In this document: one piece after another, positions 23,907-31,720 of the stretch
Position numbering within the stretch: the first letter of the stretch is position 1
Layout: every line of letters starts with the position of its first letter
Origin: a virus
Direction: 5' to 3' (one strand)
Length of the DNA: 31,720 nucleotides
Virus record (IMG/VR): IMGVR_UViG_3300034121_000256
Location: 1-31,720 of that record
The notes under the pieces: model-generated
What the model was told of the DNA's origin: nothing
Seen by the model: only the letters and a program-made list of their open reading frames with translations
Database searches by the model: none
Translations under genes and position numbers: made by a program

Positions 23907-23920
23907 ATAACTTAACAAAT

Positions 23921-24154
23921 ATGAAAGCTATACTTGAATTTAACTTACCTGAAGATCAGCAAGAATATGACCTTGCAAATAATGCACTAAATTTTTGGAG
24001 GGTATTATATGAACTTCACAAAGATTTAAGAACAAAAACAAAGTATGCATTAGATGATTTGCCACAAGACAAATATGATGCTTATCAAGAAATAAGAGAT
24101 ATGTTACACGAATTAATGACTGATAATAATGTCAGTCTTGATATGGTAAGATAA
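23921..24154 (+). CDS. Conserved small phage protein, 77 aa
   Basis: 77 residues beginning KAILEFNLPEDQQEYDLANN, then a Leu-rich helix, an RTKTKYA turn and DMLHELMTDNNV near the end. I recognise this as a recurrent small phage protein that usually lies in the replication region, but its role is unknown. It is all-helical and acidic. It precedes the primase-helicase by 31 bp. Confidence 0.72.
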   Translation: MKAILEFNLPEDQQEYDLANNALNFWRVLYELHKDLRTKTKYALDDLPQDKYDAYQEIRDMLHELMTDNNVSLDMVR

Positions 24155-24185
24155 AAATTATACTAAACTAACCAAAAAACCAACT

Positions 24186-26693
24186 ATGATTGAGAATTAC
24201 CTTGAACAAGGGTTGAACATTATTGCCGTAAATGACCAAAAACAAGCAATATTCCCTTGGAAAATTTATCAGACAACAAAAATCACACTTAATGAAATAA
24301 ATCGGCAAATGTCGGATTATAAAGCAAAAGGTATTGCGGTGATTACTGGAGCAATCTCCGCAAATCTTGAGGTTATAGACATTGATACCAAATACCAAAC
24401 TTATGATCTTTGGGATGCCTTAAAATCAAGAATACCAAATGAACTGTTTGACAAGCTACAAATAGTAAGAACAAAGAACAATGGCTATCACCTATATTAT
24501 AGATGTGAATCAATTGAAAAGAATAAGAAATTGGCACAAAGGCATCCAACACCAGCTGAACTAAAATCACACCCACAAAACAAAACTTATACTATTATTG
24601 AAACAAGGGGTGAAGGTGGTTATGTTGTTGCACCACCATCACTTGGATATGAAATGTTACAAAATGGGATAAATGTAATTACATTGGATGAACGTAACCA
24701 ACTTCTTGACATTTGTAGGTCATTTAATGAAGTATTTGAAGAAGTCATATTACAAGCACATGAAAGACCATCAACAAAGGAATTTGGATTATCACCATTT
24801 GAAGATTACAACAATCGTGGTGATATAGTTGCCCTATTAGGCAACCATAGTTGGTCAATAGTTGGTGAAAATACAGAAAGGATATACTTTTTAAGACCTG
24901 GATCATCAGCTAAACATTCAGGTTCTTGGAATAAAGAAATGGGTTTGTTTTCAGTTTTTTCCGTTAATACTTCATTTCAGGTTGAAAAGGGTTATAAGAA
25001 ATATGCGGTTTTTTGCATACTTGAATGTAATGGTGATTTTAAGTTAGCTGCTAAAAAATTGCTTGAACTTGGATTTGGTGAAAAAAAAACCACCTTAAAT
25101 AAAGTTGAATCAGAATTATATAAACTTAAAAATGATGGTGCATCTGAAGATGATTTATCAAGTATATTAGTTAAGAAACTTGATATAAGCATTTCCGAAG
25201 CACAAAAGAAAGTTAATAAGTTTGTTAATGACTGGGGTGATAACTTACTTACCTTTTGGGATTTAGATAAAAACGGAAATCCTACCATAAACCGGTACAA
25301 ACTACAAACATTTCTAACCAAAGATGGTGGCTTTAAACTTTACTTTTATGATACTAATAATACATTTTTTCGCCTCATAAAAGTTGAAGATGGGTTTATT
25401 TTTGATGCATCAACTGAACAAGTAAAGAAATATATCAAAAATTATATAGACAAACAAAAAGATAAGTTTGATGGTGGGGTAACACCACAAGACATTCTTG
25501 AACTTATTTATAAAGGTTCATCAATGCTATTTTCAGAATCGGCATTTGAATTCTTTGATAGGGCAGAAATTAACTTTCTTAAAGATGATAAAGAAACTGG
25601 TTATTTTCCATTTAAAAATGGTGTTGTAGAGGTAAAAAAGGACACAATAAAACTTAAAACTTATGGTGAACTTGGAAAGGTTATTTGGAAATCGCAAGTA
25701 ATTGACCATTACATAACCATAAATCAAGACAGTATTGATCCTGAAAACATTGAATACTTTAGGTTTATTAAAAGAATATCTAACAATGAACCTGAAAAGT
25801 ATCTTTATTGCATCTCTATCATTGGTTACTTACTTCATCAGTACAAAGACCCAGCAAGACCTTATGCAATCATTCTTGCTGAAGAAAACGACAATGATGA
25901 AAATGGTGGTGGTACTGGTAAAGGAATCTTTGTTAAGGCTTTAAGCTATATTTTAAACACTATTAGGGTTGATGGTAAGAACTTCAAGATAGATAAGAAC
26001 TTTGCTTTTCAAAGGGTTGACCTTGATACAAAGATTATAGCAATTGAGGACACAAGAAAGAAAGTGGACTTTGAAGGGTTTTATTCTATCATAACTGAAG
26101 GCATAACAGTTGAGAAAAAGAACCAGGATGAACTTTTTATACCTTATAAAGATTCACCAAAGATTCTATTTACAACAAATTATTCAATTCCGCAAAATGG
26201 AGTTCATGCCAAACGTAGGCAAAGGATATTTGAATTTGCATCTTACTTTAACCAAAATCACACACCTGAAGATGAATTTGGACACAAACTTTTTGATGAT
26301 TGGGATAAGGATGAATGGAATAGATTCTACAACCTATTTTTCTTTTGTTTACAGGACTATTTAACCAATGGTGTAGCCAATGTACCATTTTCGGAAAAAA
26401 TGGCAAGGAAGGCTATTAAAAATCAATTTGGTGATGATTTTAATGAATACCTTGATGAAATAGTAAAACATAAGGAATGGGTAAGCATTGATTCTTTGCA
26501 CCAAGAATTTCTAAATATATATGGTTTAGACAAAAAAGAATACAGTAGAATTAGGTTTACAAAGGGGTTAAAAAGTGGTTGTGAAATACTCAAAAAGCGG
26601 TTGGAAGAAAAAAAGGATCATAACAATTCAGGTAAAAAAGTTATAAAAATCCAAAACCCAACCGAATTTGATGAAAATTTAACCACTTTTTGA
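24186..26693 (+). CDS. Primase-helicase: Prim-Pol domain plus SF3 helicase
   Basis: 835 residues. The N-terminal Prim-Pol (archaeo-eukaryotic primase-like) domain has VIDID at 63-67 (metal-binding DxD), NNGYHLYYR at 98-106 and GEGGYVVAPPS at 142-152. A middle region follows, and the C-terminal helicase has Walker A GGGTGKG near residue 574, a Walker B-like KIIAIEDT near 618 and an SF3 sensor-like ILFTTNYSIPQNG. It should make primers and unwind the phage origin or fork, and since no DNA polymerase gene is visible it may also synthesise short stretches or recruit the host enzyme. The gene ends in the first of the ACCACTT repeats. Confidence 0.9.
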   Translation: MIENYLEQGLNIIAVNDQKQAIFPWKIYQTTKITLNEINRQMSDYKAKGIAVITGAISANLEVIDIDTKYQTYDLWDALKSRIPNELFDKLQIVRTKNNGYHLYYRCESIEKNKKLAQRHPTPAELKSHPQNKTYTIIETRGEGGYVVAPPSLGYEMLQNGINVITLDERNQLLDICRSFNEVFEEVILQAHERPSTKEFGLSPFEDYNNRGDIVALLGNHSWSIVGENTERIYFLRPGSSAKHSGSWNKEMGLFSVFSVNTSFQVEKGYKKYAVFCILECNGDFKLAAKKLLELGFGEKKTTLNKVESELYKLKNDGASEDDLSSILVKKLDISISEAQKKVNKFVNDWGDNLLTFWDLDKNGNPTINRYKLQTFLTKDGGFKLYFYDTNNTFFRLIKVEDGFIFDASTEQVKKYIKNYIDKQKDKFDGGVTPQDILELIYKGSSMLFSESAFEFFDRAEINFLKDDKETGYFPFKNGVVEVKKDTIKLKTYGELGKVIWKSQVIDHYITINQDSIDPENIEYFRFIKRISNNEPEKYLYCISIIGYLLHQYKDPARPYAIILAEENDNDENGGGTGKGIFVKALSYILNTIRVDGKNFKIDKNFAFQRVDLDTKIIAIEDTRKKVDFEGFYSIITEGITVEKKNQDELFIPYKDSPKILFTTNYSIPQNGVHAKRRQRIFEFASYFNQNHTPEDEFGHKLFDDWDKDEWNRFYNLFFFCLQDYLTNGVANVPFSEKMARKAIKNQFGDDFNEYLDEIVKHKEWVSIDSLHQEFLNIYGLDKKEYSRIRFTKGLKSGCEILKKRLEEKKDHNNSGKKVIKIQNPTEFDENLTTF

Positions 26694-26858
26694 TTTTACT
26701 TAACCACTTTTTTTACTAACTAAAACATTGATTAACAATACACTACCACTTCTACCACTTTTTTTCTATTTTGATATAGATTTAAAAAAAGAGTATAAAA
26801 TAGAGGGAGGGGGGGGGTAGAGAACACACACACACGCATAACCCAAAAAAATAATAAA
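26679..26858. other. Candidate replication origin: iteron-like repeats, AT-rich stretch, G-run
   Basis: The non-coding stretch 26694-26858 (plus the end of the primase gene) holds ACCACTT at 26682, 26703, 26745 and 26754; the first two lie in identical TTAACCACTTTTT units 21 bp apart, the third is 42 bp on, both close to whole helical turns, and the last two are tandem CTACCACTT. An AT-rich part (26761-26800), GGGA followed by nine G (26805-26817) and a CA repeat (26824-26834) follow. It lies between the primase-helicase and a DnaA domain IV-like protein. Origin function is inference; no single DnaA box TTATCCACA is present. Confidence 0.5.
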
Positions 26859-27263
26859 ATGAACAAAGATTTACTATTAGAAATTATATCAGAAGTTTCA
26901 GGAATACCAAAAATTTTAATACTTAAAAAGAATAGAACAAGAAAGTATTTAGTACCAAGACAAATTTATACTTACTTACTACGAAAGGTTTTAAAAATGA
27001 CCTTAAAAGAAATAGGTGATATATTAAATTCAGATCATACCACAGTTATACATTCAGTCAAAAAAGTTGAGATACTTCTTGAAATAGAAGATGAAATACT
27101 TTGCAACATCTATTATGATGTTGAACAAAGGATGCGTATGCTAATTAAAGAACCTTTAAGATATGTTTTGACTTTTCCAGCTGATAGGTTACTTATAAAT
27201 GAGATTGAGGACATTCAAAAAAATTATAGTTGTAATATTGAAAGATTTTCACATTTTCACTAA
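26859..27263 (+). CDS. DnaA domain IV-like DNA-binding protein
   Basis: 134 residues. Residues about 8 to 75 match the C-terminal duplex DNA-binding domain of DnaA: KYLVPRQIYTYLLRKVLKM, then TLKEIGDILNSDHTTVIHSV, including the DnaA signature D-H-T-T-V-I-H (59-65). The AAA+ ATPase and the other DnaA domains are absent, and about 60 residues of unrelated helical sequence follow. It could bind DnaA-box-like sites in the phage or host origin, either to load the phage helicase or to compete with host DnaA. The gene starts right after the repeat-bearing stretch. A-rich leader ATAATAAA. Confidence 0.85.
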   Translation: MNKDLLLEIISEVSGIPKILILKKNRTRKYLVPRQIYTYLLRKVLKMTLKEIGDILNSDHTTVIHSVKKVEILLEIEDEILCNIYYDVEQRMRMLIKEPLRYVLTFPADRLLINEIEDIQKNYSCNIERFSHFH

Positions 27264-27303
27264 AAGTGATTAAATATCATTATATATAACGAAATTTACA
27301 TTA

Positions 27304-27516
27304 GTGAGTAAAAAAGGATTTTATATAAAATCATCCAAGAAAGATAAATCACTTATGCTTAATGTATGTGTGAGTGATTTTAAGACGTTTTTAGACACCC
27401 TTGATAATAGTGATGGTTGGGTTAAGTTTAGGATATATGAGAGGGATGAGGAGGATGCAAGAGGCTTTACGCACAATATGGAAGTGATTCTTAACAAATA
27501 TTTGAATAATCAATAA
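27304..27516 (+). CDS. Small unknown protein, 70 aa, before terminase
   Basis: 70 residues from a GTG at 27304; the upstream in-frame sequence has no ATG before the stop at 27271. Charged, with a beta-rich middle (DGWVKFRIYERDEED). No domain recognised. It lies 8 bp before the small terminase gene and may be part of the late operon. Confidence 0.6.
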   Translation: MSKKGFYIKSSKKDKSLMLNVCVSDFKTFLDTLDNSDGWVKFRIYERDEEDARGFTHNMEVILNKYLNNQ

Positions 27517-27524
27517 ATATTTCA

Positions 27525-27803
27525 ATGGCTGGAAAAGGTGGTGCAAGACCTGGTGCCGGTAGACCAAGGCGAATGGATGAACAAGAGATAATAGAAAAGC
27601 TAACACCATTAGCCCCATTATTTTTTGATGCACTTGAAACAAAGTTAAAAGATAAGGACAAAGTTGGAATGGAATTATTTGCCAAATATTATTTAGGTGA
27701 ACCATTGAAACGAGTACAAACAACTGTTGAAGGTAATTTAACTGGATTATCCGTAGAGATAATTAACCGACTGACTGATGATACCGAAAATACAAGTAAG
27801 TAA
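27525..27803 (+). CDS. terS: Terminase small subunit (probable)
   Basis: 92 residues. The basic N-terminus GKGGARPGAGRPRRMDE is the hallmark of a family of small terminases and related DNA-binding proteins in phages, followed by helices and an acidic C-terminus. It should recognise phage DNA at the start of packaging. The neighbouring large subunit gene overlaps its end by 26 bp, which confirms the assignment. Shorter than many TerS proteins. Confidence 0.8.
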   Translation: MAGKGGARPGAGRPRRMDEQEIIEKLTPLAPLFFDALETKLKDKDKVGMELFAKYYLGEPLKRVQTTVEGNLTGLSVEIINRLTDDTENTSK

Positions 27804-28920
27804 GGTCTTTGACATATTGCAGAAATCCGATAAGAGAATAACTGTAATGCAAGGTGGTTCACGATCCGGTAAGACGTATAACATAATGATATATCTTATC
27901 GTTCAGTTATTGCAGACACAAGGCAAGACTTTGTCAATTGTCAGGCAATCACTACCAAGCATAAAAGGTTCGGTATTAAGGGATTTTATTGAGATATTAT
28001 TAAAGTTGGGAATATATAGTGAAGCGGATCATAACAAAACCGAACAAACATATAACCTAAATAATAATTTGATAGAGTTTGTTAGTGTTGACCAACCACA
28101 AAAGATAAGGGGTAGAAGAAGAAATATATTGTTTATTAATGAGGCCAATGAATTGAGTTATGAAGCATGGATTCAGTTGACTATGAGGACTGAAGATAAA
28201 ATTATACTTGATTATAACCCATCTGATGAATATAGCTGGATATATGACCAGGTAGTAACACGAACTGATTCAGACTTTTATATTACTACCTATAAAGACA
28301 ATCCATTTCTGCCAAAGGATTTGATAACGGAAATAGAGAGGTTAAAGGATGCCGATGCAAACTACTGGCAAGTATATGGACTTGGACAAAAAGGTAATCA
28401 ACTTAATACCATTTATACACATTGGTTGAGTTGTGATAAGATACCTGATGGTGAAACAGTTTATGGATTAGACTTCGGTTATAACAATCCATCGGCAATG
28501 GTTAAAGTGGTGTTTCATGATGGTTCGGCTTATGTTGAGGAAATATTATATGAAACGAAACTAACAACAAACGATTTGGCTGAAAAGATATTGTCATTAA
28601 ATATATCACAATACGATGAAATATTTTGTGATAATGCTGAACCAAAGACCATTGAAGAACTATGTAGGTGTGGACTAAATGCGAAACCAGCTAATAAGGA
28701 TGTAACTGAAGGGATAAAGAAGGTTAAATCAACACCATTAAATGTTCTTGGTAGTTCAACCAACCTGATAAAAGAGTTGAGGAATTACAAATGGAAAACC
28801 GACAAGAACAACAAGAAACTTGATGAACCAGTAAAGTTTAATGACCACTTAACGGATGCAATGCGATATGCTATATATACAAAACTAAACGCACCACAAT
28901 TAACATGGGGTGTAATATAA
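27778..28920 (+). CDS. terL: Terminase large subunit
   Basis: 380 residues, PBSX/Terminase_3 type. ATPase: Walker A GGSRSGKT (26-33) and Walker B ILFINEANE (117-125), with a likely coupling motif in LDYNPSD. Nuclease (RNase H-like): YGLDFGYNNPSA (Asp232), IFCDNAEP (Asp285) and NDHLTDAMRYA (356-365) give the acidic triad. It pumps DNA into the prohead and cuts at start and end. The gene overlaps the small terminase by 26 bp and precedes portal by 4 bp. Together with the terminal overlap of the assembly, a headful packaging mode is plausible but not proven. Confidence 0.93.
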   Translation: MIPKIQVSKVFDILQKSDKRITVMQGGSRSGKTYNIMIYLIVQLLQTQGKTLSIVRQSLPSIKGSVLRDFIEILLKLGIYSEADHNKTEQTYNLNNNLIEFVSVDQPQKIRGRRRNILFINEANELSYEAWIQLTMRTEDKIILDYNPSDEYSWIYDQVVTRTDSDFYITTYKDNPFLPKDLITEIERLKDADANYWQVYGLGQKGNQLNTIYTHWLSCDKIPDGETVYGLDFGYNNPSAMVKVVFHDGSAYVEEILYETKLTTNDLAEKILSLNISQYDEIFCDNAEPKTIEELCRCGLNAKPANKDVTEGIKKVKSTPLNVLGSSTNLIKELRNYKWKTDKNNKKLDEPVKFNDHLTDAMRYAIYTKLNAPQLTWGVI

Positions 28921-28924
28921 TAAT

Positions 28925-30379
28925 ATGGGAATAATAGATAAATTCATTGATGGTTACTTGCAAAGGAAGGGGATAAATCCATATCCAAATGTACAACCAA
29001 AGATTCAGGGAGTTAATTCATCTATCTTACAAAATTATACCAATGCTGCATACATAACGGAAGGCTATTTAGGCAATTCGGATGTATATAGCATTGTTTC
29101 ATTTTTAGCCAAAAAAGCAGCATCAATACCTTGGTATGTTTATAAAATGGAAAATGGCGAGAAGGCAAAGACTTCACATTTGCGTTATAAGAATTTGATT
29201 AAGGGAATGAATAACAAAGGTGCATTTGAACAAGCTATAATGGCGAGAAAGAATGCATACGAAGAAAATATGGTTATGGATTCGCCATTGGCAAGGTTGC
29301 TTGAAAATCCTAACAAAGGTCAATCACAAGACCAATTCTTTCAGAATCTTTTCGGTTATAGGATATTGAGTGGCGAGGGTAGCATATATGGTAATGATGG
29401 TGGTATTGCTGGAAGTAAGTTTGTAGAACTTAATGTGTTGCCAACACAGTATATGGATATTTATCCTGATCCAAAAGATATTTACGGAATACTTGGATAT
29501 AAGTTAATGGTTGGTAGTGGTGTTGATTTGCCATTGGATCAAGTTTGTATGTGGAAATCGTGGAATCCTGATTTTAATAATGATACAAGGTCGCATCTTC
29601 GTGGTGTATCACCATTGCAATCGGCTTATAAGATTTTAAGGATGTCAAACAATGCAGCGGATGCATCAGCATCAATGACTGCAAATGGTGGTGCAAAAGG
29701 TGCATTAGTACCAGTACCGGTGGCAAACACAATCCCTAAAGTATCACCTGAACAAGCAAGTGAGATTCAAAGGTTAATATCTGATAGGGTTAATGGAACT
29801 GGTAACAAAGGTTCAATTGGAGTTATGCAATATCCTTATGACTTCTTGAACTTTGGATTAAGTTCAGTTGATATGGAGTTGGTGAAGGCAATGCAGTTGA
29901 CATTGCATCAATGGTGTAGGGTATTTGGTTTGCCAATAGTATTATTTGATACTGATACGGCATCTTATAACAACTATGCAAATGCAATGCGTGATTTGAT
30001 TACAAATACAATTGTGCCTTTGTGTTGTGAATTGAGGGATGAATTAAATAAGTTCTTACTTCCAAGGTTTAACGAACCAGGTGTTTATATTGACTTTGAT
30101 ATCACTTCACTACCTGAAATGCAAAAGGACTTGGAACAAATGGTTAACCAATTGCGAATGGCTGATTGGCTTACTTATGATGAAAAGAGGGATGCAATGA
30201 ATTATGAGAAAAAAGGTGGTGCTTATCAGTACAGTTATGTATCACAAGGGTTGATACCATTGGAACAAGTAATGATGGACTTAACAATATCAAATGATAA
30301 CATCAACGACAACGGATTGGGAAATTTGGGAAATGGTAATGGATCGGTTTCCGAAGATAGCAACGGAACGGACTTGTAA
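28925..30379 (+). CDS. Portal protein, HK97 gp3-like
   Basis: 484 residues. The N-terminal YITEGYLGNSDVYSIVSFLA and IPWYVYKM, the central GEGSIYGND, PTQYMDIYPDP and WNPDFNNDTRSHLRGVSPLQ, and the helical FGLPIVLFDTD to ITNTIVPLCCELRDELNKFL match HK97-family portals. It forms the dodecameric ring for DNA entry and tail joining. Follows the large terminase and precedes the Mu F-like gene, the standard order. The C-terminal 40 residues are low-complexity, Asn/Gly-rich. Confidence 0.92.
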   Translation: MGIIDKFIDGYLQRKGINPYPNVQPKIQGVNSSILQNYTNAAYITEGYLGNSDVYSIVSFLAKKAASIPWYVYKMENGEKAKTSHLRYKNLIKGMNNKGAFEQAIMARKNAYEENMVMDSPLARLLENPNKGQSQDQFFQNLFGYRILSGEGSIYGNDGGIAGSKFVELNVLPTQYMDIYPDPKDIYGILGYKLMVGSGVDLPLDQVCMWKSWNPDFNNDTRSHLRGVSPLQSAYKILRMSNNAADASASMTANGGAKGALVPVPVANTIPKVSPEQASEIQRLISDRVNGTGNKGSIGVMQYPYDFLNFGLSSVDMELVKAMQLTLHQWCRVFGLPIVLFDTDTASYNNYANAMRDLITNTIVPLCCELRDELNKFLLPRFNEPGVYIDFDITSLPEMQKDLEQMVNQLRMADWLTYDEKRDAMNYEKKGGAYQYSYVSQGLIPLEQVMMDLTISNDNINDNGLGNLGNGNGSVSEDSNGTDL

Positions 30380-30435
30380 GACTGAAATGATGTTGCGAAT
30401 AGGTGTTAGGAATAGTTACAAACAAAGGTTAACCG

Positions 30436-31290
30436 ATGAACGGGAAGCAAAGAAAAGATTACTGGTTGAAGGTGCAAAGGTTAAGGTTGACATTGGAAAA
30501 CAAATATAACGATGCAGTTATAAAGTCTATTCAAGGTCAATTCAAGAAGTTTGCAAGGGATATAAAGATATACGGAACATCAGGTGCAATAAGTAGGTTG
30601 GGATTAGAGGCATGGAATAAAGAGTTGTACAAGGTCTTTGAACAGTTATATAGAGAATCAGCGGTATTGTTTGGTAATGCAACATATCGTGCTTTAAAGA
30701 TTCAAGCAAATCAAAAGGCTGATACTTTTGGATTTAATCGTGAGTGGACAAATGAGGTGTTGAAGTTTTTAGCAACAAAAGGATTTGAACTTGTTAGCTT
30801 AATTACTAAAACGACAAAAGATAAGTTGATTAGTATAGTTCAGCAAGGTGTAAATGAAGGCCTTGGTGTTGAAGATATTGTGAATCTGATTTTGGCTGAT
30901 GATACAATAGGTTATGCAGCATTTAGGGCGAAAAGGATTGTGAGGACTGAAGTAATGAGGGCAAGTAATATTGCTGCAATGAATGGTGCAAAATCACATG
31001 GCTTTGAAGTTGACAAGCAATGGATAAGTGCGAGGGATAGTAGAACGAGAAGAATTCCAGCTGATGAATTTGACCATGTGGAATTAGATGGTGTCATTGT
31101 TGGTTTTGATGAACCATTTACATCAACTGGAAAGAAGGGTGAACCAGTAGTGGCAATGCAACCTGGTGATTTGTCTGCACCAGCGGGGTTTACAATCAAT
31201 TGTAGGTGTGCAGTTGGGTTTATACCAAAGAGGGATAACAATGGTAATTTAATATTTAAACCGAGGCTTAATGCCGCAACAATAGAGTAA
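30436..31290 (+). CDS. Minor head protein, Mu F/SPP1 gp7-like
   Basis: 284 residues. The C-terminal half has AKRIVRTEVMRASNIAAMNG, KQWISARDSRTRRI followed by DHVELDGVIVGFDEPF, and ends INCRCAVGFIP: the Phage_Mu_F signature, including the conserved final Cys-Arg-Cys. It binds portal in the prohead and may be ejected with DNA. The N-terminal half is helical. Start ATG 30436 is 56 bp after portal; stop codons block further extension in this frame. It is followed after 1 bp by the protease gene. Confidence 0.88.
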   Translation: MNGKQRKDYWLKVQRLRLTLENKYNDAVIKSIQGQFKKFARDIKIYGTSGAISRLGLEAWNKELYKVFEQLYRESAVLFGNATYRALKIQANQKADTFGFNREWTNEVLKFLATKGFELVSLITKTTKDKLISIVQQGVNEGLGVEDIVNLILADDTIGYAAFRAKRIVRTEVMRASNIAAMNGAKSHGFEVDKQWISARDSRTRRIPADEFDHVELDGVIVGFDEPFTSTGKKGEPVVAMQPGDLSAPAGFTINCRCAVGFIPKRDNNGNLIFKPRLNAATIE

Positions 31291-31291
31291 G

Positions 31292-31720
31292 ATGCCAATA
31301 TTTAGATGCGATAATGGGAAATATAGGATTGGTGAAGGCGAGTGTATGTACGAATCAGAATCAAGTGCAGAAAGAGCCTATGTAGCTTATTTGGCACAAG
31401 AGAATGATGAAAAGGCAATGACCTATAATGATTATCCTGAATCAGCAACAAACAATGCTAAACGAGCATTAAAGTATAAAGAGGAGAATGGTAGTGATTG
31501 TGGAACACCAGTAGGATGGGCGAGGGCAAATCAACTTGCAAATCGTGAGAAAATATCAAGAGATACGATTGCGAGGATGGCATCATTTAAAAGACATCAA
31601 CAACATAAAGATGTGCCATATACTGAAGGATGCGGTGGCATAATGTGGGATGCTTGGGGTGGTACATCGGGAATTGAGTGGGCAATAAGAAAATTAGATC
31701 AGATAGATAAAAATATAAAT
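31292..31720 (+). CDS. Prohead protease fusion protein, N-terminal part (continues at base 3)
   Basis: From ATG 31292 the ORF is open to the window end (143 codons) and joins in frame with 3-920 once the window is circularised, giving 379 residues. This part starts PIFRCDNGKYRIGEGECMYE with an SSAERAYVAYLAQ helix, then DYPESATNNAKRALKYKEEN, CGTPVGWARANQLANRE and GCGGIMWDAWGGTSG. It is a compact phage domain of unknown function attached to the protease, perhaps a targeting or scaffold-binding module. It contains the 209-bp repeat. Starts 1 bp after the minor head gene. Confidence 0.85.
   Translation, partial: MPIFRCDNGKYRIGEGECMYESESSAERAYVAYLAQENDEKAMTYNDYPESATNNAKRALKYKEENGSDCGTPVGWARANQLANREKISRDTIARMASFKRHQQHKDVPYTEGCGGIMWDAWGGTSGIEWAIRKLDQIDKNIN
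31512..31720. repeat. Right copy of 209-bp terminal direct repeat
   Basis: Matches bases 1-209 with four substitutions (31639, 31672, 31689, 31696), all in the last 82 bases. At the protein level 31672 and 31696 lie in or next to codons whose translation stays the same or conservative (for example Lys to Arg at 31689), so both copies are functional coding sequence. Confidence 0.9.

Noticed and set aside
23880-23911. Sigma-70-like TTGACA and TATAAC pair
   Set aside because: Spacer is 20 bases and the host type uses a different consensus; better explained by the palindrome and direct repeats.
26728-26773. Promoter with TATTTTG at 26767
   Set aside because: One T short of TAnnTTTG and the upstream TTG is 36 bases away, outside the usual spacing.
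27248-27270. Possible hairpin TCACT-AAA-AGTGA after the DnaA-like gene
   Set aside because: Stem of five pairs and no T-run; too weak to call a terminator.
30294-30509. ORF in another frame across the portal-Mu F junction
   Set aside because: It is a shadow of both genes with no domain of its own.

Overview
The window is essentially one complete genome unit of a small tailed double-stranded DNA phage (siphovirus layout, HK97-type capsid). Bases 1-209 and 31512-31720 are the same sequence with four substitutions, and the prohead protease gene that is open at the right edge (31292-31720) continues in frame at the left edge (3-920). The window therefore closes into a circle of about 31,511 bp. 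Every gene I accept is on the + strand, genes are tightly packed (many ATGA/TAATG overlaps), and the DNA is clearly AT-rich.

The likely host is a member of the Bacteroidota. Starts are typically preceded by A-rich stretches (aaacaaaATG) rather than a Shine-Dalgarno, and there is a good match to the Bacteroidota promoter form TTG-N17-23-TAnnTTTG at 18485-18518. The lysis genes (GH19 endolysin plus a lipoprotein/TM unimolecular spanin) point to a Gram-negative envelope. I see no integrase, excisionase or partition gene, so a lytic lifestyle is the simplest reading, although one small Cro/CI-type HTH gene is present.

Layout, read from the packaging genes: small and large terminase (27.5-28.9 kb), portal, Mu F-like minor head protein, prohead protease (wrapping through the window ends), and major capsid protein (to 2106) followed at once by a strong terminator. 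Next comes a methyltransferase-glycosyltransferase pair (2157-3637) lodged inside the structural module. Head-tail connector, gp10-like, tail terminator-like and tail tube genes follow, then a tail assembly chaperone pair joined by a probable -1 frameshift, the tape measure, tail tip proteins and two large repetitive tail fibres (to 16164). The lysis genes are at 16.3-17.4 kb, with two small membrane proteins at 10.9-11.3 kb as holin candidates.

From 17.4 to 27.3 kb lies DNA metabolism and regulation. It holds a DEDDy exonuclease with zinc ribbon, a small HExxH protein, a promoter-led block (TM peptide, HTH regulator, membrane protein, SSB-like protein) bracketed by two look-alike terminators, a RecB-like nuclease, a MazG-like protein, an SNF2/DEAH-type helicase, several unknowns, a VRR-NUC nuclease, a PP-loop (PAPS reductase-like) protein and a Prim-Pol/SF3 primase-helicase. 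After it comes a 165-bp non-coding stretch with iteron-like ACCACTT repeats and a protein that is only the DNA-binding domain IV of DnaA plus a tail. No DNA polymerase is visible, so replication probably pairs the primase-helicase with a host polymerase. The repeats plus the DnaA-like protein are the best candidate for an origin and its binder, and are the most interesting part of the window. No tRNA, rRNA, CRISPR array or insertion sequence was seen, and no gene-free stretch exceeds 300 bases.
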